This document shows, piece after piece, positions 11,906 through 21,974 of a stretch of 64,000 nt of DNA. Origin of the DNA: Gnetum montanum (Eukaryota; Streptophyta; Gnetopsida; Gnetales; Gnetaceae). A model generated the notes under the pieces. It saw only the letters and a program-made list of their open reading frames with translations. It was not told where the DNA came from and did no database searches. The position numbers and the translations under genes are program-made. The DNA lies in contig MNCI01025571.1 of NCBI GenBank assembly GCA_015680685.1, positions 281,632 to 345,631 of the forward strand, written 5' to 3'. Positions within the stretch are counted from its first letter, which is position 1; every line of letters begins with the position of its first letter.

Positions 11906-12871
11906 GTTATTATGAATGTTGAAATGGTTAGGTTTGTATATAAAACTGTAATTGGTTATTATAATAGAAATTCAGCTAACCTTCTTGAATACTATGAGTT
12001 ATTAAGGATTCCTATTTTTTCAAATCACCTAGTCTATATAGTCCCCATAGCACATTGCTTGAACGAAATAAGATTTCACCAAAATGCTTAAGCACCATTC
12101 TGTAGAAATCTACTCCTAGTTTTTCTTAGAGAGAAAAACCCACAAGAAAAATAGAAATAGAGCGAGCTTAAATGTATTTTAAAAGAGAAGAAGAAAGAAA
12201 AGAAAATTTTTGTGGAATCTCAACCATTTAAGCAAGATAAATTGAACATGAGGAAACACTTTGAAATAAAGCCACTCCAATTCAATCTAAAGTGTTACAA
12301 ATTGTTCGGCCCCTCTAAGCTCAACAAGAAATTTCATAAAAGACTCTTATTAAACTACCAAAATGCTTTGTAAATGACAACATACAAGCTATTATTTGAC
12401 TAGTTAATAGTTTTCAACAATTTCAAATAATAGGCTTATCAAAAAAAATTTAACAATTTCAAGATTTAAATATCAAAAAAAAAAACTTTAAAATTGAAGC
12501 TATTTCAAGTCAACTCAAAATATCAAAGATTTCTAGACCCTTTAGACTTAAATAGGCAATTTCATAAAGACATTACTATTAAATTGCTCAAGATGCTTTT
12601 TAAAAAACAACATAAGCTCTTATATGGAAACTAAATAGAAGTCTAGAATTACATGAAAATAGAGTTATAAGAGTAATAAGAAAATTCCAAAATTAAATGC
12701 CAAGCATAATACTATCTAAAATATTATATAAGAAACTAAGAAAAAATGAGAAGAAAAGAACTCACAAGATTTAAACAAAGTAGCCAAATTGATGATGTAA
12801 TTATTAAGCCATTTTTACAAGTAGTCTTTAATAATTCTTATTGATCCCACTAACTTTTACCCTTGAAGCTC

Positions 12872-13080
12872 TTTTTATAGTGGCTTCATGGTAGTTACAA
12901 TCATCATGGGGAATTAAGGTGTGTTATAACTACTATGGGAGTTAGTTATAATCACCATATGAATTAATGAGAATTAGTTATAACCACCTTAGAAGTAAAA
13001 TGCTATAGTTGCCAAGTGTGATGTTCGGTAGTTACAACCACCATGGTAGTTAATTATAACTACCATAGATATTAAAAGTT
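12872..13080 (-). promoter_or_regulatory. LTR promoter (copy 2): TATA box plus GTAGTTATAAC motif array
   Basis: The TATA box TATAAAAA is at plus 12,879-12,872 on the minus strand. Upstream in that direction, at about 12,885-13,070, are at least five words of the GTAGTTATAAC/TAACTACCAT type in both orientations, for example around 12,890, 12,925, 12,945, 12,978 and 13,030-13,065. They can form short hairpins. This is the promoter-proximal U3 of the complete 3' LTR copy. Confidence 0.55.
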
Positions 13081-13439
13081 ACAATTGACACTTGTTCCAT
13101 ACATATAGGACATTAAATAACTACCCTATAAATTCTCTTTCTTCTTAAAAAATAATTGTATTTCTCTTTTGTTCTCTTTTTTTCTTGTTAAATAATTCAT
13201 TCTTGTCCATTGGAAAGTCAAAATTATACATCACAGGAAAGAATATTTGAAAACAAACATGAATTATACATACAAATCATGAGAGAAATGCACAAGAGAA
13301 GGCAAGATCTATGGCAAGCCTTCTAGAGAAGGAATGGCAAGCGTCCACGCTCAAATCCATAGCAACGACAATTACCATGAATACAACAACATTTGATAGA
13401 GACTTCACATAATGCAAGTCTCGCTACACTTGCAAGTTG

Positions 13440-14240
13440 GTGCATCCTCCTCTTGTTTGTTCTTCTTCTTCTACTAGTGCAGTAATTTGCTATTGTCATT
13501 GCTTTGGATGTTGTTTTATTATTCATTGTTTGCACCTGTATGGAATTTGATGGCACTCCTAGAAAGAAGCATGACAATGGTATTGATGTTATTGTTGAGA
13601 TTATTCAAAGGTAATAATGGCCATCCCAGTGAGTGTGTTTGATGTTGATTAATGAGCTTGAAGCTAAAGCTGATTTGGGCTTTGTTCGAATATTCACACA
13701 CGGTCTCAAGGTAGCTAAGTAACACCCATGAATGGGTGGCATGTACTAGAATGAGTCACGCCCTTAGGTTGGAATGGCTCATGTGATGTGTTCCACCAGA
13801 TGGAATGAAGGGAGTCATCATTGATGCCATTGTCACTGCCAAACCTGATAGATCATGGATCAACATCAACCATCCCTTTTTATTTTTCTCCATCTATGCA
13901 ATCATCCTTAAATGATGATGATGAACCCCCTTCTATTATTGTTGCTTCCACTCGTGAGGTCGGTGATGTGCTAGTAAAGGGGGATCTTCTTGACGGTAGT
14001 ACTAGCCTTGTACATGGTGAGGAAAATGGCAAGAATGGCATTAGCATTGAGGCATTTCTTACATCAATCCCACTACTTCAGTGTACCATCCAAAGTTCTT
14101 CACCATGAAATTGTTAATGGAGACATGATCCATAGGGTCTTTACCAATTAGAGCAAGGCCAATGATGTTGTTAACATTCTTCACCATATTCTAGACACCC
14201 TTGTCAAGGAAATGATAATAAAAAGTCAAGAATCTTCTGT
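13440..14240 (+). pseudogene. Unidentified coding-like segment in LTR U3, antisense (copy 2)
   Basis: Homologous to 10,580-11,420. One frame (13,821-14,108) reads SSLNDDDEPPSI and EVGDVLVKGDLLDGSTSLV; a second frame after 14,100 repeats the NEDMIHRV and ILDTLVKEMI motifs. The overlapping minus-strand frame 13,519-13,725 (KLINQHQTHSLG) is also shared with copy 1, so the true coding direction is unresolved. No family recognised. Confidence 0.35.
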
Positions 14241-14419
14241 AGCCTCTAGCTAATATCCTTCAAAATGTAACAAAGTCTGCATAGTATTTACATTCTTATC
14301 AATTCTATAGGTACATCCTACTCAACATCAACCTCATCATCTGCTATGATGCTTCTTTCCTCTTCATCATCATCATTTCTTAGTATGGAAGAAGGAAACA
14401 TTTTTGAAGGCTTTGCACT

Positions 14420-15380
14420 ATACTTCCAAATGCCACCATGAAGGAACCCTTCATCCATTTTACTTTTTCTTTTAACTACAGGAGCAAGGAAAATAAATCT
14501 TTCACCTACCTACAAGGCCTAAAAAAATTCTAAATAATATTCATTATTTGAGTAGCTTAATAAGCATTTTAAAACCTTTGCACATGTAGCAAAAACATTA
14601 CTTGGCAAGTCATCTAATGCCATCCTTAATGTTGGAAATAATTTAGACTTGGGTCCAAGAAAGTAAGTCCATGTTGCTCACCATTTAATTAATGTATCAA
14701 TGGTTGATTAGTTTTTTAGCATGCTTAATTATGATTTCTCAAGAAGAGTTCCTATTAACTGAAGGGCAACAACACATTGACCTAGGACCATGCTTCTTGT
14801 AAGGGTAATTATTTGTTTTATTTTCCTCTAGCCAATATTCCTTGTATTGTTTATAACATGCAAGAATAAGCTCATCCCTTAAATTTTTCTCATCATGCTT
14901 TTGCAAATTGCAGTTGGGGCACAATATTCATTCATCGCAATTCTTGAAACATTAGTTGGAACTCCCTACTCTGCATAGTGGCTTGCTATTTCATGCTATC
15001 TCTATTTTTGATCTATCCATTTTTTTTGATGCCTCCACTTGTTCTAGCTTGGACTTATTAGCTATAACTTGATTTTTTTCTTGGACTTAGGTTTAAGAGA
15101 TATCTTAAGTCCTACTGATCTTGCTCATGTATTATCCAAAATGGCCATAAAAAATTCTAGTTCACCATTAGATGCACACAAACCTTGAGTAATTGTTCTT
15201 ATTATTCAATCTTTAGTTGATGCTTATTTTCATGATAGCCAAATTGTGTCTTTCATTCTTGATCCAACATCTATTCTCATAATAATCCAACCAATTTTGC
15301 AGATTGTAGTTGCAATCATGGATAAAGCTTGTTCCTTGTCTCTCATCCCTTGAAATATAGTATAAGGAATTCATGAAAAG
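14420..15380 (-). pseudogene. Captured host-gene candidate in LTR U3, sense orientation (Cys-rich, unrecognised)
   Basis: On the minus strand this reads like ordinary protein over about 900 bases with few breaks. A lysine-rich lead (NKSKLEQVEASKKMDRSKIE) is followed by CPNCNLQKHDEKNLRDEL, then YKQYKEYWLEENK and a CCC cluster (frame 14,739-14,924). After a gap come KPFPTLRMALDDLPS-like, CAKVLKCLLSYSNNEYYLEF, GERFIFLAPV and GIWKYSAKPSKMFPSS, ending with an acidic NDDDEEE run. The same series is present at 24,440-25,400. No retroviral domain fits. I cannot name the protein. Its position in U3 and its peptide-like quality suggest a host gene acquired by the retrotransposon. Confidence 0.45.
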
Positions 15381-15438
15381 AAGGATGGAATATATTTTAT
15401 AAAAGCCTGCTCCATTGAATGGTCAAAATATGCCAACA

Positions 15439-15453
15439 TTTCTTGCCCTCCTT
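15439..15453 (-). other. Polypurine tract of the Tat-like element
   Basis: On the minus strand AAGGAGGGCAAGAAA lies directly before the 3' LTR start TGTTGGCATATTTTG at 15,438. A purine run immediately 5' of the 3' LTR is the expected plus-strand primer. Confidence 0.7.
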
Positions 15454-15859
15454 AAAATTCCTAAATATTAGTATGTTATTGAAAATACTTTTCTCAAACG
15501 ACATTCTAATCTTGTGCAGAACTATAATTGAGCTATTATTAAACCCTTTTACATTTGAATACCATAAATATTTTTTGGGAAAAATTCCTAGTGAATTTAA
15601 GATTCAATGGTATAAAAACCTTATTCCTAAGAAATTGAAATGAAAACTATACAAGTGAAGCTATAGCATAAGCTACTTAGTAGAAGGGAAGAGAGTGGTC
15701 AACATGACCCTCTTAAGAATCCTCTTATCTTGGATTATATTGTACTTAATTTTTGAGGTAATTCAGGATTTCACCTCTTCCTCTTATTTTATCAATGCTT
15801 TCACTTCTTTAGCCCCACATTATCCTTTGTAGCATTATTTCCAGAAACTATCTTCTTCC

Positions 15860-16040
15860 ATTTTTCAAATGTTGTTTTAATTCCAATACTCAAAGCTTCA
15901 TATCACCCTTGTTTCTAATGCAATAGAAAGATAGTGGAACTACTTTGAAAATTTTTATAGAATCATCATTTACTAAAACTACTCTAGCTCCTACACCTTT
16001 GGAGTTACAAGAACCATCAAAGTATCACTTCAATGTGCTT
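15860..16040 (-). pseudogene. RNase H-like remnant (archaeal type, Tat lineage)
   Basis: On the minus strand KWYFDGSCNSKGVGARVVLV (about 16,030-15,970) fits the start of the extra RNase H domain of Tat-lineage elements, whose usual pattern is a DGS/DGA loop followed by G.GAG.VL. It continues as NDDSIKIFK. Most of the domain after it, and all of the integrase, is absent. Between it and the protease only about 200 bases remain, so the whole reverse transcriptase has been removed. Confidence 0.6.
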
Positions 16041-16099
16041 TATCTTGAGATGTCCCATTTTCCAAGTTATAAACTTCTTGAAGTGTGTAAATTTTGGAT

Positions 16100-16257
16100 T
16101 CAAATGCTCTTGTTTCAGAAAATTTGTTTTTCCCATTCTAAGTAATGTTTTCAATCATCAAATGTTCACTATATATGTATATTTGATTTGGTTCCCCTTT
16201 CCAAGGTAGCCACACATGTGAGTAATCTATTGATATGTAACTTGAGAAGTTTTTACT
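16100..16257 (-). pseudogene. Protease-RT linker remnant
   Basis: Directly after the protease, the minus strand reads YISIDYSHVWLPWKGEPNQI-like residues, the conserved LPWKG.PNQI linker of Tat/Ogre polyproteins that normally leads into reverse transcriptase. Here it runs out into non-RT sequence and then the RNase H remnant, which marks the left edge of the pol deletion. Confidence 0.6.
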
Positions 16258-16608
16258 TCAACTTCTACTTAACAAAAGACTATATGAATTTGGTATATCT
16301 ACCATTTGACTAGTTACTCTACTTTTTATGTGAGGTTCAGAAGTGATTTCTAACATAACATTGGACAGCTGACCTACAATCTTCACTCTACTTTTGTCCA
16401 CTTGAACAACATTTTTATTGGATTGTTCGAGAGGCAAACCAAGTTTTTTGCATATAGATAATGGCATGATAGTAGATGTAGCTCTATAATTAACCAAACA
16501 ATTGTGAAGATATTTATCTTTTAACTTCATTTTCAAAAGAAAAGGAGGAGCTTCTTTATTAAGAGTACAATCATAGCTAGTTTTTGTTATCTTATCAATG
16601 TTAGACAC
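16258..16608 (-). pseudogene. Retroviral-type aspartic protease (Ty3/gypsy)
   Basis: This frame of 116 residues has the features of a plant gypsy protease. KDKYLHNCLVNYRATSTIMP aligns with the active-site strand (usual LIDxGAS.N.MP), but the catalytic Asp-Thr/Ser-Gly is replaced by NYRAT, so it cannot be active. LSICKKLGLPLE follows, then VVQVDKSRVKIVGQL and the C-terminal DIPNSYSLLLSRS (usual DIP..YGLLLSRDW). It is cut from the RT linker by a stop. It lies between gag and the RNase H remnant, as expected in gag-pol order. Confidence 0.85.
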
Positions 16609-16619
16609 ATAGCTTAACT

Positions 16620-17971
16620 CTGACTCTCCAACTCTCCTTTATCTTTAATAAGCTCTAAAGCCTTTCTATGATGATCTCCTATCTATAACAATTGATATAT
16701 GTTGATGTTGGCCTTAAAATATTTAAGATCGTCAATCAAATTATATTATCCATTTCCATAAAAGCCTGGTTTCTTCATCAATTTATTAAAAGTTAGATTT
16801 TGAGTACTATGCTCTATTTGATCTTCTTTACTTTTATTTTTCTCTTTTTCACTTGGTTCAAAAATATTTCTCTTAGTAGATGGGTCAGAAATGACATTTG
16901 AAGACCTGGAACTGGTTAATTTTTCCTTTGATTGTAGATTATATCTATTTTCTTGATTGTTGTTACACTCTTCATTTGATGATATATCTTCTTCAGAACT
17001 TGACATAGAAGAGGTATCACTAGATCCATTCTCAAAACATTTGCTTGTGTAATGAACACTAGATAGCTCATTATTAGATTCAATATCAAGAAAGTTAGAC
17101 ACAACAACATCACTTTCATCTTCATCATCTGCTAACTTAGTATCTTGATGCTTATGTTTCCTTTTTTTGTTTTTCTCCTTTATTTTAACTTTTGCCAAAG
17201 CTTTTTCTAGTTTCACTACTTTGTTGGACAAGTCTCTCATTAACTATCCTTTTTCAGATTCTTTGCTTTTTAACTCTTGCTTTGTCTTAATATGAGATGG
17301 TCCTAGTAATGCTTTAAGTTGGGAAAAATTTTGCATTGGGATTCTAATTTTCTCTTCTCCTTTTTGAGCTATGATAATTTCTTCATTATTCAAGTTCAGC
17401 TATTTTAAAGATGTATAGCTTCACTAAAGTAGTCATGTAGTGTTAGCAAGTTCAAATTTTTCCTTAACTAGATTGAAATACTGGGATTCACAACCTTAAG
17501 ACAAGTGTCTCTAAGCATTTCAGCTGATGGTCTGTACTGTCTTTGAAAGAGCCCACAAATTTGTTGAAATTTAATATTGAAATTTCTAATTGACTCTTTA
17601 ATTCCTTGCTTAACTTGTACTAGCACATAGTACAATTGTTGTTGATCTAATTGATTGCCAAATTGGTCCAAAGAAAGACATTTCATATCATCCCAACTTG
17701 TGATACTATTGCTTGACAAATTTGAATACCAAATTTGAGCCATATCCTTTAAATTTGCTATGAACAACCTACAAGGTTGATCTTGGTGTTGAATATTTGA
17801 ATGAGCTAAAGGTAACTCAAACAAGTGGAGGTATTCTTCAACCAAGTAAGCTTTTCTAGGAATAAAAGGTTTAGACAAATATTTGTAAACTACCTTATGA
17901 ATATCGTTCTAATGTTGGAACCTTAATGATGTAACTCCTTGTCAAGGATTCACTGGTTGTGGATTTTCCAT
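16620..17971 (-). pseudogene. gag of the Tat-like element
   Basis: A start at 17,971 (MENPQP...) is followed by early stops. The frame 17,878-17,468 matches the retrotransposon gag domain: CRLFIANLKDMAQIWYSNL, SITSWDDMKCLSLDQF and VKQGIKESIRNFNIKFQQIC, the usual 'W...L...SI.SW.......F' and 'QG..ES...F...F' pattern. A second frame (17,240-16,746) is a charged linker with a lysine-rich start and a serine/glutamate-rich acidic centre. A CCHC zinc knuckle is not visible. Gag packages element RNA. The protein is broken by frameshifts between the two frames. Confidence 0.8.
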
Positions 17972-18224
17972 CTTATTAGAATTCCTTTTGATAGCTAAAA
18001 TCTTATATTTCTTTGGCCTTCTCCTATAGATTGATAAACTAGACAAAAGAGGTGAACTTCTTACACTTCTAGTTTTTACTCTACTGCTTGTCCCAAACTT
18101 TAAAATCATTCTCTATTCCTCTTCAGATAAATAATTGGTCTTATAATCAAAAAATTCTTTAGGACTTTTGAAATTTTCTAAACTACTAGTATGTTTAGTC
18201 ATTAACTTAAAATAATAGCTAATT

Positions 18225-18255
18225 TTCTTGTCCTTCTTCTAGTGCCAAAAAGAAC
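18225..18255 (-). other. Primer-binding-site region after the 5' LTR
   Basis: On the minus strand, directly after the LTR end GATCGCCAACA, the sequence continues gttctttttggcactagaag. A TGGCxC-like word a few bases inside the LTR boundary is where the tRNA primer anneals. I cannot assign the tRNA with confidence. Confidence 0.4.
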
Positions 18256-19400
18256 TGTTGGCGATCATTTGGGACCACCAACGTTTACTTTGGTCTCATG
18301 ACTGGGAACATGGGAAACAAGGGTGTTCCTTAAAACTTGAGTTTAGGTGTTTTCTAGTCTTTGGAAACACCAAGGCCTAGATATCTCCAAATAAACTTAG
18401 TGATATTAGAGTGAACTAATCGTAAACGTGTATTTGTTGTTATGAATGCTGAAATGGTTGAGTTTGTATATGAAATTGTAATTGACTATTATAATAGAAA
18501 TTTAGCTAATCTTGTTAAATACCATGAGTTATTAAGGATTCTCATTTTTTCAAGTCACTTGGTCTATATAGTCCTTATAGCATGTTGCTTGAAGCAAATA
18601 AGATTTCACCAAAATGCTTAAGCATGATTTTGTAGAAATCTACTCCTATTTTTCCTTAGAGAGAAAGACCCACAAGAAAAATAGAAATAGAGTGAGATTC
18701 AATGTATTTTAAAAAATAAGAAGAAAGAAAATAAAATTTGTGTGGAATCTCAACCATTTAAGCAAGATAAATTGAACATGAGGAAATACTTTGAAATAAA
18801 TCCATTCCAATTCAATCTAGAGTGTTACAAATTGTTTGAACCCTCTAAGCTCAACAAGAAATTTCATAAAAGACACTCTTATTAAACTACCAAAATGCTT
18901 TTTAAATGACAAAATACAAGCTATTATTTGACTAGTTAATAGTTGTCAAGAATTGCAAATAATAGAGCTATCAAAAAAGATTTAACAATTTCAAGATTGA
19001 AATATCGAGAAAAAACCTTAAAATTAGACCTATTTCAAGTCAACTCAAAATATCAAAGATTTTCTAGATCCTTTAGACTCAAACAGGCAATTTCATAAAG
19101 ACATTACTATTAAATTGTTCAAGATGCTTTTCAAAAGACAACATAAGCTCTTACATGGCAACTAAATAGCAGTCTAGAATTGTGCAAAAATAGAGTTACA
19201 AGAGTAATAAAAAATTCCCAAAATTAAATGCCAATCACAATACTATCTAAACTATTAGCTAAGAAACTAAGACAAAATGAGAAGAAAAGAATTCACAGGA
19301 TTTAAACAAAGTAACTATATTGATGATGTAATTATTGAGCCATTCTTACAAGTAGTCTGCAATAATTCTTCTTATTTCCACTAACTTCTACCATTGAAGC

Positions 19401-19610
19401 TCTTTCTATAGTGGCTTCATGGTAGTTAGAATCATCATGGGGAATTAAAGTGTGTTATAACTACTATGGGAGTTAGGTATAACCACCATATGAATTAATG
19501 AGAATTAGTTATAACCACCTTAGAAGTAACATGCTATAGTTGCCAAGTTTCATATTTAGTAGTTACAACCACCATGGTAGTTAATTATAACTACCATAGA
19601 TATTAAAACT
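19401..19610 (-). promoter_or_regulatory. LTR promoter (5' LTR): TATA-like box plus GTAGTTATAAC array
   Basis: The minus strand has TATAGAAAGA at plus 19,410-19,401, a mutated version of the TATAAAAAG in the other copies. The neighbouring 200 bases carry the same GTAGTTA/TAACTAC words in both orientations (for example about 19,425, 19,460, 19,560-19,600). This would have driven the genomic transcript. Confidence 0.5.
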
Positions 19611-20735
19611 TACAATTAACACTTGTTCCATACATATAGGACATTGAATAACTACCCTATAAATTCTCTTTTTTCTTAAAAAAAAACTGTATTTCTCTTT
19701 TCATCTCTTTTTTTTTGTTAAATAAATCAGTCTTTTCCATTGGAAAGTCAAAATTATACATCACAGGAAAGAATATTTGAAAAAAAAAACATGAATTATA
19801 CATACAAATCATGAGAGTAATGCACAGGAGAAGGCAAGATCTGTGGTAAGCCTTCTAGAGAAGGAATGGTAAGTGTCCAAGCTCAAATCCATAGCAGCGA
19901 CAATTTCCATGAATATAGTAGCATTTGATAGAGACTTCACATAGCACAAGCCTAGCTACACTTGCAATTTTGTGCACCCTCCTCTTGTTTGTTCTTCTTC
20001 TTCTACTAGTGCATTAATACGTGATTGCCATTACTTTGGATATTTTATTATTCATTGTCTACACCACCATGACAAATCCACCTAGAATTGGCATCTCAAT
20101 GCTTATCTTCATGCTATCACCTTTACCTTTATGGCATTTGATGGCACTCCTGGAAAGAAGCATGGCCATGGTATTGATGTCGTTATTGAGTTGATTCAAA
20201 GGAAATAATGGCAATCCTAGTGAGTGTGTCTAATGTTGATCAATGAGCTTGAAGTTGAAGTCAATTTGGGCTTTGTTTAAATATTCACGCTAGGTCTCTG
20301 TTGGCGACCATTTGGGATGCGACCGCCAACGAGTGTTCTTGAACAGGATTTAGGTGCCTGTTGGTCTCTGGCAACACCAAGGCCCAGATACCTCTAAATA
20401 AACTTAGTAGTTAATGTGAGTATGTGTGTGTGCTGTTGCGGGGTGCGGTTGTGTGAAATGTAACGATTGTGTTGGGTGTAAACTACAAATGACTTACTTT
20501 AAAGAGATTCAGCCAACTTTGCCAAGTACTGTGAGTTGTTGAAAGTTTCCTATTTTGTTCAACTGCCTAGTCTATGCGGTCCTTATAATACCTACTTGTA
20601 ACAAATAAAATTTTGTCAAAACATTTGAGCACAACTCTGCAAATCTACTCCTAATTTTCCCCAGAGAAAGAGATAGTTCCACAAGAAAACTAGAAATAGA
20701 GCAAGATTCGATGGAAATAGACAGAAAAGAAAAGA

Positions 20736-20976
20736 NNNNNNNNNNNNNNNNNNNNNNNNNNNNNNNNNNNNNNNNNNNNNNNNNNNNNNNNNNNNNNNNN
20801 NNNNNNNNNNNNNNNNNNNNNNNNNNNNNNNNNNNNNNNNNNNNNNNNNNNNNNNNNNNNNNNNNNNNNNNNNNNNNNNNNNNNNNNNNNNNNNNNNNNN
20901 NNNNNNNNNNNNNNNNNNNNNNNNNNNNNNNNNNNNNNNNNNNNNNNNNNNNNNNNNNNNNNNNNNNNNNNNNNNN
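20736..20976. other. Assembly gap (241 N)
   Basis: An unbroken run of N falls in the U5 part of the nested solo LTR, a highly repeated sequence where assembly is likely to fail. Translated frames spanning it are artefacts. Confidence 0.95.
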
Positions 20977-21220
20977 AACAAGAACAGTAAGAGCAATCTA
21001 AAAATCCCAAAATTATTTGCCAAGGATGATACTATCTAAACCACTAGCTAAAAAATTTAAACAAAATAAAAATAAAATACATAACTCACAGAAGTATGAC
21101 AAAGAGGCTGAAATCTTTCCTTTAGCAAGCCATCTTACAAGCAATCTTCTTTACAAATCTTCCAAGATCCCAAGTGTGATGTGTGAGACCCAATGTACCT
21201 CCTCCTTGATCCTTGAAGCC

Positions 21221-21385
21221 TTTTTATAGGGTTCAAAGGTAGGTAGGGAAGTTACATATTCAAAAATATCTTACCTAACTTCTCTCCCAAGTAACTTGGC
21301 CAACCAATTAGGAGATTACTTGTCCAACAAGTTAGGAGGTTACTTGTCTAACAAGTTAGGTAAATTACAAAAAGCTTGGATGGTT
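21221..21385 (-). promoter_or_regulatory. Promoter of the nested solo LTR: TATA box and a different upstream repeat
   Basis: On the minus strand CCTATAAAAAGGC gives a TATA box at plus 21,228-21,221. Upstream in that direction, instead of the GTAGTTATAAC words, a roughly 24-base unit is repeated: aggagattacttgtccaaca and aggaggttacttgtctaaca, at about 21,310-21,360. The promoter core is conserved with the host element, but the upstream array differs. Confidence 0.5.
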
Positions 21386-21794
21386 GTAACCACCATAGAG
21401 ATAAAAAAGGCTACAATTGACAAGTGTCTTCATGATCATCCAAATTAAAATTAATTATAAATATTATAGTTATAACTATCATAGGAAGTTACAACTTCCA
21501 TAAGAATAATAGCCAAATGTCTCCTTTTATAGGATGTTACAAAAATATTCCATAACTATCTTTTCCTTTTTAAATCATAAAATATTTTATTTTCCTTGTA
21601 GTGATAGAGATAGTAACCATGAATTTGATATATGTATGCGTATACAATCGAATGCATAAGTGGAGTTGTACTCTCACATTTTAATTTGTGGCACCCCGAA
21701 TGTAATCCCAGTTATATCAGGGCCACTTCCATCTTCATCTTCTCTGCACTTTGTTATTATTTATTTATTTCTAAACCCACATACTAGTAAATTG

Positions 21795-21974
21795 CTATTC
21801 GGATAATAAGTAACAGTTGCAAGAACGACGGGAATAATCAGTTGGTTCATTTCCTCTTCTACGCGAAACCCGTAGAAACAGACACATATGTGAATTGCCA
21901 CCATGAGAGGAGGTTTTGCCGTAGCTGATGGTTTCAGTGGAGGGTTTTGGAGTTGCTGGGAACGTGAGGGCCAT
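21795..21974 (-). CDS. 59-codon frame resembling a plant organelle-targeting N-terminus
   Basis: Starting at ATG on the minus strand (plus 21,974) the frame begins MALTFPATPKPSTETISYGK. It continues rich in serine, threonine and arginine with almost no acidic residues, includes LRVSRRRG and RRSCNC, and ends in TAG at 21,795. This composition fits a chloroplast or mitochondrial transit peptide. A GTATGT word follows about 11 bases after the stop, too far out of frame to call a splice donor. It lies in the replaced U3 of the nested solo LTR, in the LTR's own sense direction. It may be a captured first exon or chance. Confidence 0.3.
   Translation of the reverse strand: MALTFPATPKPSTETISYGKTSSHGGNSHMCLFLRVSRRRGNEPTDYSRRSCNCYLLSE

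Larger units (their letters stand above)
9058..11906 (-). repeat. Tandem-duplicated LTR unit (first copy)
   Basis: From ttgttatgaatgttgaaatgg at about 9,058 to gatcttg at 11,900-11,906 the sequence parallels 11,904-15,122. At the junction the run ctactgatcttg, which in the other LTR copies continues ctcatgtattatcc, jumps back to ttattatgaatgttgaaatg. Three bases (TTG, 11,904-11,906) are shared by both parents, a microhomology joint. The two copies differ at many sites, so the event is old. Confidence 0.75.
8878..15438 (-). repeat. 3' LTR of the Tat-like element, with an internal tandem duplication
   Basis: The outer edge at 8,878 (TATTGGTGAC, decayed TGTTGGCGAC) and inner edge at 15,438 (TATGCCAACA) form the TGTTGGC/GCCAACA terminal inverted repeat of this family. 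In its own direction U3 runs from 15,438 to about 12,880, a TATA box follows at 12,879-12,872, and R-U5 reaches the outer edge. A second copy of most of the LTR (9,058-11,903) lies in tandem with 11,904-15,121, so the LTR is 6.56 kb instead of about 3.7 kb. Confidence 0.8.

Noticed and set aside
20616-21023. Long frames across the N run
   Set aside because: They consist mostly of N-coded residues and flank LTR U5 sequence; they are gap artefacts.
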